Notes: a model not told the origin generated them from the sequence alone. DNA of 64,000 bases from Actinoplanes xinjiangensis (GCF_003148685.1 NZ_QGGR01000001.1:372001-436000); one strand, 5' to 3'. Counted from the stretch's first letter, positions 17,306-26,466 are shown. A program made the numbers and translations.

Positions 17306-18040
17306 GTGCCGCATGCCTCGAATCCTCCTGCCCCTCCGGTGCGGCCCGTGGAGGCCGTGCTGTTCGACTTCCACGGCACACTGGCACAGGTGGAGGACGC
17401 GCTGGCCTGGGTTCTCGCCGCGGCGGCCGCGTGCGGGGCCGAGCTGGACCGGGGCCGGGCGACCATCCTGGCCGACCGGTTGACCACCGCTGGCCGCGCC
17501 GGTGGGCCGCTGCCGCACCGGATTCCGCCACATCTGGCCGAGCACTGGGCCGATCGTGATCTCTACGCGCACAGCCACCGGGCCGCCTACACCGGACTGG
17601 CCGCGAGCGTGCCGACCGACGTGGAGGGTCTGGCCGACGCGCTGTATGAGAGGCTGCTCGTCCCGGACGGCTGGGTGCCGTACCCGGATGCCGAGCCGAC
17701 GCTGCGCAAACTGCACGAGGCCGGGGTGAAGGTGGCGGTGGTCAGCAACATCGCGTTCGACGTGCGGCCGCTGTTCGCCGCCTGGGGGATGGACGGGCTG
17801 GTCGACGCGTTCGCGCTCAGCTACGAGGTCGGGCGGATCAAACCGGACCCGGCGATCTTCTGGCGCGCGTGCGGCATGCTCGGCGTGGAGGCGGAGCGGG
17901 CGCTGATGGTCGGTGACACCCCGGCCGACGCGGGCGCGGTCAAGGCCGGCTGCGCCGCGTACATCGTGCCGGCCGCCGACGCCGGCAAGCCGAACGGTCT
18001 GTCCGCGGTGCTCTCCCTGGCCCTGCCGGGTCAGGCGTAA
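17306..18040 (+). CDS. HAD-superfamily hydrolase (subclass IA) with DxH motif I
   Basis: The protein has 244 residues from GTG 17306. The HAD fold is clear: VLFDFHGTL (motif I, nucleophile Asp21), KVAVVSNIAFD (motif II), KPDPAIFW with its lysine, and MVGDTPADAG (motif IV). The general acid/base position, normally Asp two residues after the nucleophile, is His23. Haloacid dehalogenases have Tyr there and phosphatases Asp, so the chemistry is uncertain. The gene is divergent from helY with starts only ~90 bases apart. Its 3' end overlaps the small convergent gene by ten bases. Confidence 0.85.
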   Translation: MPHASNPPAPPVRPVEAVLFDFHGTLAQVEDALAWVLAAAAACGAELDRGRATILADRLTTAGRAGGPLPHRIPPHLAEHWADRDLYAHSHRAAYTGLAASVPTDVEGLADALYERLLVPDGWVPYPDAEPTLRKLHEAGVKVAVVSNIAFDVRPLFAAWGMDGLVDAFALSYEVGRIKPDPAIFWRACGMLGVEAERALMVGDTPADAGAVKAGCAAYIVPAADAGKPNGLSAVLSLALPGQA

Positions 18041-18222
18041 CGGTCCAGGACGGTTCCGCGGCGGCCCTTGCGGGCGGCGGTCTCGGCGATCGCGGCCGGC
18101 GACTCGCCCTGGGTGTTGACGGCGGCCTCGGCCATCGCCTTGAAGGCCTCCTTGGCGCTGCCCAGGACAGAGGTGGCGTTACCGAGGAGCGAGGTGGCGC
18201 GGGGGCCGATCGAGTTCGTCAT
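18031..18222 (-). CDS. Small protein of unknown function (63 residues)
   Basis: It begins MTNSIGPRATSLLGNATSVLG and has an amphipathic middle and a basic C-terminus (AARKGRRGTVLDRYA). AGGG sits very close to the ATG. It has no membrane helix or cysteines and I recognise no family. Codon use is GC3-rich as in neighbours, which supports coding. It lies between the HAD gene and the lipid kinase and overlaps the HAD stop by ten bases. Confidence 0.55.
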   Translation of the reverse strand: MTNSIGPRATSLLGNATSVLGSAKEAFKAMAEAAVNTQGESPAAIAETAARKGRRGTVLDRYA

Positions 18223-18264
18223 GCCCTACCGTTCGCCCCCGTCCACGGGAAACTGACCCTCAAC

Positions 18265-19161
18265 TCAGCGGAGCAACCGGACCGCACCCGGCACACAGCT
18301 CACCTCGACCGGCAGCGGGCCGAGCCGCTCGCCGTCCGCGTACGCCACGATGCCCTCGGCCGCGATGCGCACCTCGCGCGCCCGCAGCACGGTGACCCGC
18401 GGATCACGCACGTGGGTGCCCCGGCGCAGCCGCGGCTTGAGCCGCATCAGGTCGAGCCGCCCCAGCGGCGCCGCGAAGACCACGTCGAGCAGGCCGTCGG
18501 CCGGATCGGCGTCCGGCAGCATCCGCATCCCACCGCCGTAGCTCGCACAGTTGCCCACCGCGACGATCTCCGCGGCGAAAGTGTGCTCGGCGCCGTCCAG
18601 CGTCACCGTGTAGGACCGCGCCCGCAGCCGGACCAGTTCCAGCAGGATGGCCAGGTCGTAGCGGCGCGGCCCGGCGGGCCGGCGCATCCGGTTGGCGCGC
18701 TCGTTGACCAGCGCGTCGAAGCCGGCGGCCAGGACCGCCCCGAACCAGCGCCGCTCACCGTGGGCGCCGGAGGTCCGGGCGAGATCGAAGCGGTGGTCAC
18801 GGCCGTCCCGCAGCGCCACCGCGATCCCCTCCGCGGCCTTCATCGGATCATCGGGTACGCCCACCGCGCTCGCGAAGTCGTTGCCGGTCCCGGCCGGCAC
18901 CACCCCGAACCCGACCGGCCGCCCGGCGACCGACTGCAGGGCCCGGTGCACCGTGCCGTCCCCACCGACCGCGACGACGGCCGCCGCCCCGTCCCCGACC
19001 GCGGCACGGCAGGCCTCCTCGGCCTCGATCCCACTGCCGGCGGTCAGGATCCGGACGTCGTGCCCGGCCGTCCCGAGAGCCTCCACGACCCCGGGAAGCA
19101 GACCGCGGTGCCGGCCGCGCCCCGCCGAGGGGTTGGCCAGCACCGCGATGAAGTCAGTCAC
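18265..19161 (-). CDS. Diacylglycerol kinase-family lipid kinase (YegS/DagK-like)
   Basis: The protein has 298 residues. It shows the DAGK catalytic motif VAVGGDGTVHRALQ and PAGTGNDFASAVG, then the C-terminal beta sandwich with GLLDVVF. It would phosphorylate a lipid alcohol such as diacylglycerol at the cytoplasmic membrane face and so feed phosphatidate back into phospholipid synthesis. It starts with GTG 14 bases after tatC and is probably in the same transcript. This position downstream of tatC is common in actinobacteria. Confidence 0.88.
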   Translation of the reverse strand: MTDFIAVLANPSAGRGRHRGLLPGVVEALGTAGHDVRILTAGSGIEAEEACRAAVGDGAAAVVAVGGDGTVHRALQSVAGRPVGFGVVPAGTGNDFASAVGVPDDPMKAAEGIAVALRDGRDHRFDLARTSGAHGERRWFGAVLAAGFDALVNERANRMRRPAGPRRYDLAILLELVRLRARSYTVTLDGAEHTFAAEIVAVGNCASYGGGMRMLPDADPADGLLDVVFAAPLGRLDLMRLKPRLRRGTHVRDPRVTVLRAREVRIAAEGIVAYADGERLGPLPVEVSCVPGAVRLLR

Positions 19162-19175
19162 GATCCGGAATTAGA

Positions 19176-20141
19176 TCAGGTCATGTCGTCGAACCTGCGC
19201 TCGATGGGTCTCGGCTGGGCCACGGGCGCCGGCGAGTCGATCGCGGTGGGCCCCTCGATCGGGTCGGAGGCACCGACCGGCACGCGCTCCTCCGGCAGCT
19301 CGGAGATCGCGTCGTCGTCGAGCCCGGCGTAGATCTCCTTGCCACGGCCCTTGCGCTTGTCGTTGAGGAAGGCCACCCCGACGGCGATGAAATACAGCAG
19401 GGACAGGCAGGCGGCCAGCAGGGTCATGCCGAACGGCCCGGGGTCGGGGGTGGCGATCGCGGCGAACGCGAACGACAGGAAGACCACGGTCCGCCACCAG
19501 CTGAGCAGCCGCTTGGCGGTGACCACACCGGTGAAGTTGAGCATGAGCAGCGCGAGCGGGAACTCGAACGCCGCACCGAAGATCATGATCATGCTGGTCA
19601 CGAAGCCGGTGTAGGCGGTGACCTCGAGCTGGGTGGTCTCGCCGAGGACACCGGCCCTCATGATGAATTGGAGGCTGTGTTTCACCACGAAGTAGGCCAG
19701 CGTCGCGCCGCCGGCGAACAGGGGCGCGGCGATCGCGACGAACACGTATGCCCATTTGCGCTCGTGCCGGTGCAGGCCGGGCGCGATGAACGCCCACAGC
19801 TGATAGAGCCAGACCGGCGCGCCGACGATCAGACCGACCCAGAGCGCGATCTTCAGCTTCAGGATCAGCTGGTCAGCCACCCCCAGCGTCAGCCAGTTGC
19901 ACTTGCCCTGGCCGACCGCCCCTCCCGTCCACGACGTGTCGAGGCCGCAGTAGGGCGCGGCGAGCAGGTCGAAGACCCACTCGGCGAGGATGAAGCCGAC
20001 GATCAGGCCGACCACGATGCCGCAGGACGCGAAGAACAGCCGGTTACGCAACTCCCGGACGTGCTCGATGAGCGTCATGGAGCCGTCGGAAGCCTGCTGG
20101 AACTTGCTGGGTCCCTTTTTCTTACGCAGGCTCAGTGCCAT
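19176..20141 (-). CDS. tatC: TatC, twin-arginine translocase subunit
   Basis: The protein has 321 residues and six predicted membrane helices. It begins with a cytoplasmic basic segment and the conserved MTLIEHVRELRNRL helix; the first loop contains EWVFDLLAAPYC. TatC binds twin-arginine signal peptides and builds the Tat translocon with TatA. A cytoplasmic tail of ~60 residues (GRGKEIYAGLDDDAISELPEE onward) is acidic then proline-rich, as in many actinobacterial TatC proteins. It starts nine bases after tatA. Confidence 0.96.
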   Translation of the reverse strand: MALSLRKKKGPSKFQQASDGSMTLIEHVRELRNRLFFASCGIVVGLIVGFILAEWVFDLLAAPYCGLDTSWTGGAVGQGKCNWLTLGVADQLILKLKIALWVGLIVGAPVWLYQLWAFIAPGLHRHERKWAYVFVAIAAPLFAGGATLAYFVVKHSLQFIMRAGVLGETTQLEVTAYTGFVTSMIMIFGAAFEFPLALLMLNFTGVVTAKRLLSWWRTVVFLSFAFAAIATPDPGPFGMTLLAACLSLLYFIAVGVAFLNDKRKGRGKEIYAGLDDDAISELPEERVPVGASDPIEGPTAIDSPAPVAQPRPIERRFDDMT

Positions 20142-20150
20142 CGGCCCGGG

Positions 20151-20510
20151 TCAGCGGTCGTTGGTGCGGTGCTGGACCGGGTCGACGTAGGGCTGAGCCT
20201 GCGGCGCGGGCTGCTGGTAGCCCTGCGGCGCGGGCTGCTGGTAGCCGGCCGGCGGCGGGGGCGCCTGCTGGTAGCCGGGCTGCTGGTAGGGCTGCTGCAC
20301 CTCACCCTGCAACGGGGTGCGGCTGTGCTGCGGCTCCGCCTTCTCCGCGACGTTGTTGTTGTCGTCGTCGACGAGGCCCTTGGTCTCCGCCTTGATGATC
20401 CGCAGCGAACGGCCGAGGGACCGTGCGGCGTCCGGCAGTCGCTTCGCGCCGAAGAGCAGGATCAGCACAACAACGAGAACGATGATGTGCCATGGCTTGA
20501 GGGCGCCCAT
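20151..20510 (-). CDS. tatA: TatA, twin-arginine translocase pore subunit
   Basis: The protein has 119 residues from ATG 20510 with GGAG upstream. One membrane helix ([20 protein letters not shown]) with the FGAKRLP hinge is followed by an amphipathic helix ([19 protein letters not shown]). The last ~60 residues are Gln/Pro/Tyr-rich with GYQQPAPQ repeated, a disordered tail. The frame could extend upstream, but that part has no TatA character. TACGAT at 20549-20554 on this strand is a possible -10. Confidence 0.95.
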   Translation of the reverse strand: MGALKPWHIIVLVVVLILLFGAKRLPDAARSLGRSLRIIKAETKGLVDDDNNNVAEKAEPQHSRTPLQGEVQQPYQQPGYQQAPPPPAGYQQPAPQGYQQPAPQAQPYVDPVQHRTNDR

Positions 20511-20642
20511 GGGATGACTCCAGTCGGTCGGATCAGTTTGCGGGGTCCATCGTACGTGTGGATCCTGACGATTCTGCCGTCCGGATCCCTCAGGTTTCTT
20601 ATGATCTTGGTAAGCCCAGGACAACAGGGCGGTAACTGCCCG

Positions 20643-20900
20643 TCACCGGCCGCGGCCCGCCTTGATCTCCTCGACCTTCTCCTGCGCACGCTCGGCCCGC
20701 TCCTGAAGGCCCTGCACGGTTGTCTGCAACCGCTCCGCGCTCTGTTGCAGCACGAGCGCCTCGTCACGACGGCGTTCCAGCTTGCCCGCGGCCCGGCGCA
20801 GCGCCGGCAGCCGGCCCAGCACCCGCGACGCGGCGAAGATCAGGACGAACAGCGCGATCACCACCACGGCGATCCAGACCCACATCAGCACGCGGCCCAC
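20643..20900 (-). CDS. Small membrane-anchored coiled-coil protein between pafC and tatA
   Basis: The protein has 85 residues. An N-terminal membrane helix (VWIAVVVIALFVLIFAASRVLG) is followed by a basic segment and a long coiled coil ending in EKVEEIKAGRGR. It starts right after pafC; GTG 20900 is preceded by GGATAGG. GTG 20891 is an alternative, because TAGGGT, formed partly from the pafC stop, lies seven bases before it. Small proteins of this kind are found beside tatA in related genomes, but I know no assigned function. Confidence 0.72.
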   Translation of the reverse strand: MGRVLMWVWIAVVVIALFVLIFAASRVLGRLPALRRAAGKLERRRDEALVLQQSAERLQTTVQGLQERAERAQEKVEEIKAGRGR

Positions 20901-20904
20901 CCTA
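20899..20904 (-). promoter_or_regulatory. -10-like TAGGGT overlapping the pafC stop
   Basis: On the minus strand the pafC stop TAG is the start of TAGGGT, followed by seven bases and GTG 20891. This could give a leaderless message for the small membrane protein. Confidence 0.4.
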
Positions 20905-21891
20905 TCCGGCCGTGAGCGGGTCCGCGCCGAGGCCGGTCGGCGCGGCGTACTGATCGAGGGCCGTCGCGGCCTGCGCCCGGATTCGGTCGAGCAGCTCCGG
21001 CGGGCCGATCACGGTGACGTCGCGGCCCTGCCCGGTGAGGAAGCGCTGCGCCCAGCCGAGGTCGGTGACCCGCATCGTGACCAGCCACTCGGTGGTGTCC
21101 TTGACGACCTCCTCGACCGGGTAGTACTCGGTGATCCACCGGCCGCCGCGGCCGACCCGCAGGGTGACCAGCGGCAGCTCCGGGCCGGGCCGGAACACGC
21201 CGGCGGTGACGTCGTGCGGGACCGCCCCGACCGGTGGCGCGGACGGCTCGTCGAGCTCGGTGAACCCGTCGATCCGGTCGATCCGGAACAGCCGGGTCGC
21301 CTCGGCCCGCCGGCACCAGGCCTCCAGATAGTTGAAGCCGCCCACCATCAGCATCCGCATCGGGTCGATGACCCGGTCGGTCGTCTCGTCGCGGGCCGCG
21401 GTGTAGTAGGTGAGCCGCAGCGCGTGCCCGGAGTCCACCGCCCCGCGGACGGCGGCCAGCTTCTTCTGGTTCGCCGGCAGCCGGACCGCGACCGGGGCGT
21501 CGGCCAGGTCACCGGCCGCGCTCTCGATCTTGGCGAGGGCCCGTTCGATGGCGTCCCGGGTGCCGATACCCGGGGTCTCGGCGAGCATCCGCAGTGCCAC
21601 CACCAGGGCGAGCGCCTCGTCCGGGTTGAGGCGCAGCGGCTTGTCCATGCCGGCGTCGTGGCTGATCGTCACGTGGTCACCGTCGATGGCCATGTCGATC
21701 AGGTCGCCGGGGCCGTAGCCGGGCAGCCCGCACACCCACAGCAGCTCCAGGTCCTCGCGGAGCTGCTTGTCGGTCACGCCCAGGTCGGCGGCCGCCTCGG
21801 AGATCAGGATGCCGGGCCGGGCCAGCAGGTAGGGCACCAGGTTGAGCAGGCGGCCGAGCCGGTCCCCGGACGGCGTCCGCACGGCGCTCAT
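20902..21891 (-). CDS. pafC: PafC, WYL-domain transcriptional regulator
   Basis: The protein has 329 residues; ATG 21891 overlaps the pafB stop (ATGA). It has an N-terminal winged helix (GILISEAAADLGVTDKQLREDLELL), a WYL domain with ligand-binding residues around RLTYYTAARDETTDRVIDP, and a C-terminal extension (WCX). PafB and PafC together form the LexA/RecA-independent activator of DNA-damage genes, thought to sense single-stranded DNA through the WYL domain. The gene is part of the Pup accessory cluster but acts apart from proteolysis. Confidence 0.95.
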   Translation of the reverse strand: MSAVRTPSGDRLGRLLNLVPYLLARPGILISEAAADLGVTDKQLREDLELLWVCGLPGYGPGDLIDMAIDGDHVTISHDAGMDKPLRLNPDEALALVVALRMLAETPGIGTRDAIERALAKIESAAGDLADAPVAVRLPANQKKLAAVRGAVDSGHALRLTYYTAARDETTDRVIDPMRMLMVGGFNYLEAWCRRAEATRLFRIDRIDGFTELDEPSAPPVGAVPHDVTAGVFRPGPELPLVTLRVGRGGRWITEYYPVEEVVKDTTEWLVTMRVTDLGWAQRFLTGQGRDVTVIGPPELLDRIRAQAATALDQYAAPTGLGADPLTAG

Positions 21892-22877
21892 GCCGTCACC
21901 GCCGGGACCTCGTGGCGGACGATGAGTTCCTTGAGGTGCTGGATGACGGCGTCCCGCAGCTCCGGTGGGCCGTCGGCGCGGGCGTCCGGACCGTACCCGG
22001 CGATCCGGGCGGCCAGCCACTCGACGTCGCCGTACACGATGGTCAGACGGTCGCCGTCCGGACCCGGGGTGACGTCGGCGGCGAGCCGGCGCAGTCCGGC
22101 GGCCCGGCCGTGGCGCACCGTGACGGTGGCCCGGCCGTTGCGGGCGATCGGACCGGACGAGCGGGCCACGTGGCTGATCAGGTCGGCACCGGCGGGCGGC
22201 TCGAAAGCGCCGCCCCGGCCGGTGGCGCGCACGTCGCCGACGATGCGCGACAGCCGGAAGCAGCGGGTCGCGGCCCGGTCGCGGTCGTGTCCCACCACAT
22301 ACCACCGGCCGCGCCAGCAGACCACGCCCCACGGTTCGAGGCGGCGGGTGCTGGGCTCGTCGACCTCGGGCACCCGGTACTTGAAGGTGACCGCGCGGCG
22401 CTCCCGGGCGGCCGAGGTGAGCGGGCCGAACGCCGGGTCGACGGTGACGACCGGCTCGACGCCGAGGGTGGCCTGCGGGTCCACCTCGACGCCGGCGGCA
22501 CGGAGTTTGGCCAGTCCGGACGAGGCGGCGGCGGCCAGACCGGCATGCTGCCACAGGCGGGCGGCGATGCCGACGGCCGCGGCCTCGTCCGGTTCGAGCA
22601 GGATGTCGGGCAGCGCGTATTCCCGCTGCGCGATCCGGTAGCCGGGCTCCTGGTCGAAGATGCTGGCCGTCCCGGTCTCCAGCGGCACACCCAGGTCACG
22701 CAGCTCGGCCTTGTCCCGCTCGAACTTGCGCTGGAACGCCTCGTGATCGCGTGGGTCCGACGGGTCGTGCTCGTAACCGGGCACGGTCGCGGCGATCTGC
22801 GCGGCGGTGAGGAACCGTCGCGTGGACAGGAGGCAGATGACCAGGTTTACCAGGCGCTCGGTACGAGTGCGCGACAC
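21888..22877 (-). CDS. pafB: PafB, WYL-domain transcriptional regulator
   Basis: The protein has 329 residues from GTG 22877. It shares the PafC layout: winged helix (RTERLVNLVICLLSTRRFLTAAQIA), WYL domain (AVTFKYRVPEVDEPSTRRLEPWGVV) and C-terminal WCX domain. The frame continues upstream, but TAGCGT seven bases before GTG 22877 marks a leaderless start. PafB and PafC are of equal length here (329 each), consistent with heterodimer formation from an ancient duplication. Confidence 0.95.
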   Translation of the reverse strand: MSRTRTERLVNLVICLLSTRRFLTAAQIAATVPGYEHDPSDPRDHEAFQRKFERDKAELRDLGVPLETGTASIFDQEPGYRIAQREYALPDILLEPDEAAAVGIAARLWQHAGLAAAASSGLAKLRAAGVEVDPQATLGVEPVVTVDPAFGPLTSAARERRAVTFKYRVPEVDEPSTRRLEPWGVVCWRGRWYVVGHDRDRAATRCFRLSRIVGDVRATGRGGAFEPPAGADLISHVARSSGPIARNGRATVTVRHGRAAGLRRLAADVTPGPDGDRLTIVYGDVEWLAARIAGYGPDARADGPPELRDAVIQHLKELIVRHEVPAVTA

Positions 22878-22884
22878 GGGCGCA

Positions 22885-22890
22885 ACGCTA
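22885..22890 (-). promoter_or_regulatory. -10 hexamer TAGCGT for leaderless pafB
   Basis: TAGCGT on the minus strand is followed by seven bases and GTG 22877. Confidence 0.5.
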
Positions 22891-22944
22891 GCAGGCGCCC
22901 GGGGACGACGGTTATCCGTCACGGTGCCGGGGAAGACCGCATCC

Positions 22945-23916
22945 GTGACCTCCGCTGACACGTTCGTCCCCGCGCCCGCCGAGCCACCCGCCGAGTCGGA
23001 GAGTGTCGGCACCGTCCTCGTCGCCGGTGCCGCCAATCTGGCCATCTCGGTGGCGAAACTGGTCGCCGGGCTGCTCTCCGGGTCGGCCGCGATGCTGTCC
23101 GAGGCGGCGCACTCGCTCGCCGACACCGTCACCGAGGTGTTCCTGTACGTGGCGCTGCGGCGCGGCACCAGGCCGGCCGACGAACACCACCCGTTCGGGT
23201 ACGGCAAGGAGAGCTGGGTCTGGGCGTTCATCGCCGCGATCTTCACGTTCGTGGCCGGTGCCGGGTTCTCGATCTACCACGGTGTCGTGACGATCGTCGA
23301 GGGCGAGCACACCGGGGACTATCTGGTGTCGTACATCGTGCTGGCCGTCGCGTTCGCGGCCGAGAGCGTCTCGTTCGCCAAGGCGCTCAAGCAGGTGCGC
23401 GGGGCGGCCCGCCGGTGGGACGTCACGCCGCGCCGGTACCTGCGGCACACCTCCGACACCACGGTGAAGGCGGTCTTCTTCGAGGATCTCGCGGCGCTGG
23501 CCGGGCTGGTGCTGGCCGCCGCCGGGCTGGGCCTGGCGCAGGTCACCGGCTCGGAGGTCTGGGACGGGGTCGCGTCGATCCTGATCGGCCTGCTCCTGCT
23601 GGTGGTGGCGGCGGTCCTGGCCCACAACAACGCGTCGCTGCTGGTCGGGCAGGCGGTGCCGGAGCGGATCCACGACCGGATCGCCGCGGACATCGCCGGC
23701 ATCGACGTGGTGACCGCGGTCCCGACGCTGTTCACCATGCGGATCGGGCCCGGTGAGATCCTGGTCGCCGCCAAGGTCGACTTCGCCGACCAGGTGCCGG
23801 CCGGTGACATCGAGGCGGCCTGCGACGAGGCGGAACAGCGGCTGCGGGCGACGTTCCCCGGGATCCGGTACGTGTTCCTGGACCCGACGCGGGGCGGGAG
23901 CCGCAGCGGCGGATAG
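22945..23916 (+). CDS. Cation diffusion facilitator (zinc/iron-type efflux)
   Basis: The protein has 323 residues with six membrane helices. The metal site is formed by SEAAHSLADT in helix II and a second HxxxD-like region in helix V (FFEDLAALAGL). A C-terminal cytoplasmic ferredoxin-like domain follows (AAKVDFADQVPAGDIEAACDEAEQ). CDF carriers export divalent metals by proton exchange; the metal is not certain. GTG 22945 follows GGGGAAG; GTG 22924 is an alternative. The gene is divergent from pafB. Its TAG stop lies in the -10 of the next gene. Confidence 0.88.
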   Translation: MTSADTFVPAPAEPPAESESVGTVLVAGAANLAISVAKLVAGLLSGSAAMLSEAAHSLADTVTEVFLYVALRRGTRPADEHHPFGYGKESWVWAFIAAIFTFVAGAGFSIYHGVVTIVEGEHTGDYLVSYIVLAVAFAAESVSFAKALKQVRGAARRWDVTPRRYLRHTSDTTVKAVFFEDLAALAGLVLAAAGLGLAQVTGSEVWDGVASILIGLLLLVVAAVLAHNNASLLVGQAVPERIHDRIAADIAGIDVVTAVPTLFTMRIGPGEILVAAKVDFADQVPAGDIEAACDEAEQRLRATFPGIRYVFLDPTRGGSRSGG

Positions 23917-23919
23917 GGT
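23914..23919 (+). promoter_or_regulatory. -10 hexamer TAGGGT overlapping the CDF stop
   Basis: TAGGGT, whose TAG is the CDF stop codon, is followed by seven bases and ATG 23927. Confidence 0.55.
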
Positions 23920-23926
23920 CGCGGCC

Positions 23927-25009
23927 ATGGTGCGATGGCGGTCCGGGACGGTCCAGTCGGTACGGCGCAGCTGGCACGGCGCGGTCGAGCTGGACGTGGT
24001 CACCGACGACGGGCCGCTGCGGGCGCTCGCCTACCCCGATCTGGTCGGTGCCCCGGAGCCCGGCGACCGGGTGCTGCTCAACGTGGGTGCGCTGGTGATG
24101 GGGCTGGGCACCGGGGGCTACGCGCTGGTCGTGGCGATCCCGGACCGGTTGCCCGCCGACCCGGTCGACGACGGTTCCACCCGCGACGCCGGCCACCTGG
24201 TCAAGGCGCGGTACACCCCGTTGCAGCCGATCCGTCTCGGCGTCGACGAGGAGGCCTCCCCGCACCGGGCGGTGATGGCCGCCGCCGAGTCGGTCGACGG
24301 CATGCCGGTGATCACCGCCGACCTGCACTCGGCGCTGCCGGCGATCCTGGCCGGGATCCACGCCGACCGGCCGGGTGCCCGGGTGGCGTATGTGATGACC
24401 GACGGCGGGGCGCTGCCGGCGTGGTTCTCCCGCACGCTCGACGGGCTGCGCGGGCACCTCGCCGGGACGGTCACCACCGGGCAGGCGTTCGGCGGTGATC
24501 TGGAAGCGAGCACCGTGCACACCGGGCTGCTGGCCGCCCGGCACGTGCTGCACGCCGACGTGACGATCGTGGCGCAGGGGCCGGGCAATCTGGGGACCGG
24601 CACGACCTGGGGTTTCTCCGGGGTGGCGCTGGGCGAGGCGGTCAACGCGATCGCGGTGCTCGGCGGGCGGCCGGTCGGCTCGCTGCGGATCTCCGACGGT
24701 GACGGCCGGGACCGGCACCGCGGGGTGTCACATCACAGCCTCACGGCGTACGGAAGAGTCGCCCTCGTCCCCGCCGACCTGCCGGTGCCGGACGGCCTGC
24801 CGCAACCGTTGGCCGCGTCGGTCGACGCCGCGCTCGCGCCGCTGGCCGCACGGCACCGCATCGTCCGCGTGCCCTCCGACGGCCTGGACCGGGCGCTGCG
24901 GGAGTGCCCGGTGCCGCTGTCGACGATGGGCCGCAAGCTGGATCAGGACCACGGTTACTTCCTGGCGGCGGCGGCCGCCGGCCGTCACGCCGCGAGTCTG
25001 CTGGACTGA
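23927..25009 (+). CDS. DUF3866-family protein
   Basis: The protein has 360 residues. It opens with a small beta-barrel-like segment (RSGTVQSVRRSWHGAVELDV...GDRVLLNVGALVMGLGTGGYALVV), followed by a Rossmann-like region with VAYVMTDGGALPAWFS and VAQGPGNLGTGTTWGFSG. The family is conserved beside paf genes in actinobacteria but has no known reaction. The final GGRP...HRGVSHHS residues are well suited to binding phosphate or metal; that is only a guess. The 3' end overlaps the convergent diguanylate cyclase gene by 25 bases. Confidence 0.82.
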   Translation: MVRWRSGTVQSVRRSWHGAVELDVVTDDGPLRALAYPDLVGAPEPGDRVLLNVGALVMGLGTGGYALVVAIPDRLPADPVDDGSTRDAGHLVKARYTPLQPIRLGVDEEASPHRAVMAAAESVDGMPVITADLHSALPAILAGIHADRPGARVAYVMTDGGALPAWFSRTLDGLRGHLAGTVTTGQAFGGDLEASTVHTGLLAARHVLHADVTIVAQGPGNLGTGTTWGFSGVALGEAVNAIAVLGGRPVGSLRISDGDGRDRHRGVSHHSLTAYGRVALVPADLPVPDGLPQPLAASVDAALAPLAARHRIVRVPSDGLDRALRECPVPLSTMGRKLDQDHGYFLAAAAAGRHAASLLD

Positions 25010-26466
25010 CCGGCGACCTCCACCCGGTTGCGGCCGGCCGCCTTCGCCGCGTAGAGCGCCGTGTCGGCCCGTGCGAGCAGCTCGTCGGAGGTCTCCGCAC
25101 CGTCCCAGACGGCCAGCCCGGCGGAGAACGTCTGCCCGAGCGGGGTGGCTTCCAGGGCCCGGGTCAGCGCCCGGTGCCCGTCGCCGGCCCCGGCGGCCGG
25201 CAGCAGGACCACGAACTCCTCGCCACCGAAGCGGGCGATCACGTCGATGTCGCGCAGCGCCGCGTGCCAGGCCGCGCTGGCCGCTTTGAGCAGTTGATCA
25301 CCGGCCGGGTGACCGTACGTGTCGTTGTACCGCTTGAAGTGGTCCAAATCGAGGATGGCGATGGCGACGGGCTCGTTGTTGCGGCGAGCCCGTTCCAGGG
25401 CCCGGGGCAGCTCGTCGTTCCAGGCGCGCCGGTTCGGCAGTCCGGTCAGTTCGTCGCAGCGGGCCAGCTCACGGACCTGCCGGGCCTGCCGTTCGACGTG
25501 CCGGAGGAGCAGCGCCATCCGGGTGACCACCAGCAGGAACAGTACGGCCGAGCAGGCCGCGATGCTCCACCCGTCGGTCACCTGCCCACCGGCGGTCTGT
25601 GCGGCCAGCACCGCCGGGGCGATCAGCGAGGCCCCGGCGAGCAGCGCCAGCAGGCCCTTGCCGAGCCCGGCGGGGCGGGCGTCGGCGGGCGCGGCCACCT
25701 CACGGGCGCCGCCGTGCAGGCAGGCGACACCGAACAGCGTGAACGCCACCAGGAACACCGACTCCAGGCCGCTGGAGAACCACGGCTCCGCGAGCAGCGC
25801 CTCGCCGGTCCCGCCCATGTTGTCCAGCACCACCCAGGCACTGTCGCCGACCAGGAAGGCGCCCAGCGAGCCGGTGATCCACCAGAACGGGGCACCGCGA
25901 CTGCCGCCGCTGCGCAACAGGCGGGTGGTCATCGCGATCAGCAGCAGGTCACCGATGGGGTACGCCACCTGCGTCGCGTGCGCCAGCCGGTCCATCGGGT
26001 CGCCCAAGCCCACCGGGGAGATCACGTACACCCAGGCGAGCAGGCCGAACCCGGTGGTGATGGTGGCCGCGTCGACGAGTGCCGCCCCGTCGGGCCGCCG
26101 GTCCCGCCGCCGGATCAGGACGGCCAGCGCGGCCGCGCAGGCCGGGTAGAGGCCGAGGAAGAACGGGTCGGCCGGGGTCGGCAGGTCGACCAGCCCGAAC
26201 CAGGCCTCGGCGGCGTCGCCGACGGCGATCCCGGTGGAGTTGCTGAACACACCGGCCGCGAAAAGCCACCACGGCAGCCGTTCCGGGCGGGGCAGCCGGT
26301 GGGCGCCGACCAGCAGCGCCGCGACACCGGCCCAGCCGATCCCGACCTGCCAGCCGGTGCGCCACCACCCCAGGTCCGGGAGGAACTGGTACACGGCGAT
26401 GGCGAGAGCCGCCATCGCCGCGAAGACCGTCGCGGGCCGTCCGGCCCGTGCGCGCTGTTCCGACAC
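24985..26466 (-). CDS. Membrane-bound diguanylate cyclase (GGDEF domain)
   Basis: The protein has 493 residues. The N-terminal ~300 residues form about nine to ten hydrophobic helices with short loops, a likely membrane sensor. The GGDEF domain follows: DELTGLPNRRAWNDEL, LDLDHFKRYNDTYGHPAGDQLL and active-site RFGGEEFVVLLP. It makes cyclic di-GMP from GTP. No EAL domain is attached. The product could couple to the adjacent surface-protein genes, but nothing in the sequence shows that link. Confidence 0.92.
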   Translation of the reverse strand: MSEQRARAGRPATVFAAMAALAIAVYQFLPDLGWWRTGWQVGIGWAGVAALLVGAHRLPRPERLPWWLFAAGVFSNSTGIAVGDAAEAWFGLVDLPTPADPFFLGLYPACAAALAVLIRRRDRRPDGAALVDAATITTGFGLLAWVYVISPVGLGDPMDRLAHATQVAYPIGDLLLIAMTTRLLRSGGSRGAPFWWITGSLGAFLVGDSAWVVLDNMGGTGEALLAEPWFSSGLESVFLVAFTLFGVACLHGGAREVAAPADARPAGLGKGLLALLAGASLIAPAVLAAQTAGGQVTDGWSIAACSAVLFLLVVTRMALLLRHVERQARQVRELARCDELTGLPNRRAWNDELPRALERARRNNEPVAIAILDLDHFKRYNDTYGHPAGDQLLKAASAAWHAALRDIDVIARFGGEEFVVLLPAAGAGDGHRALTRALEATPLGQTFSAGLAVWDGAETSDELLARADTALYAAKAAGRNRVEVAGQSSRLAA

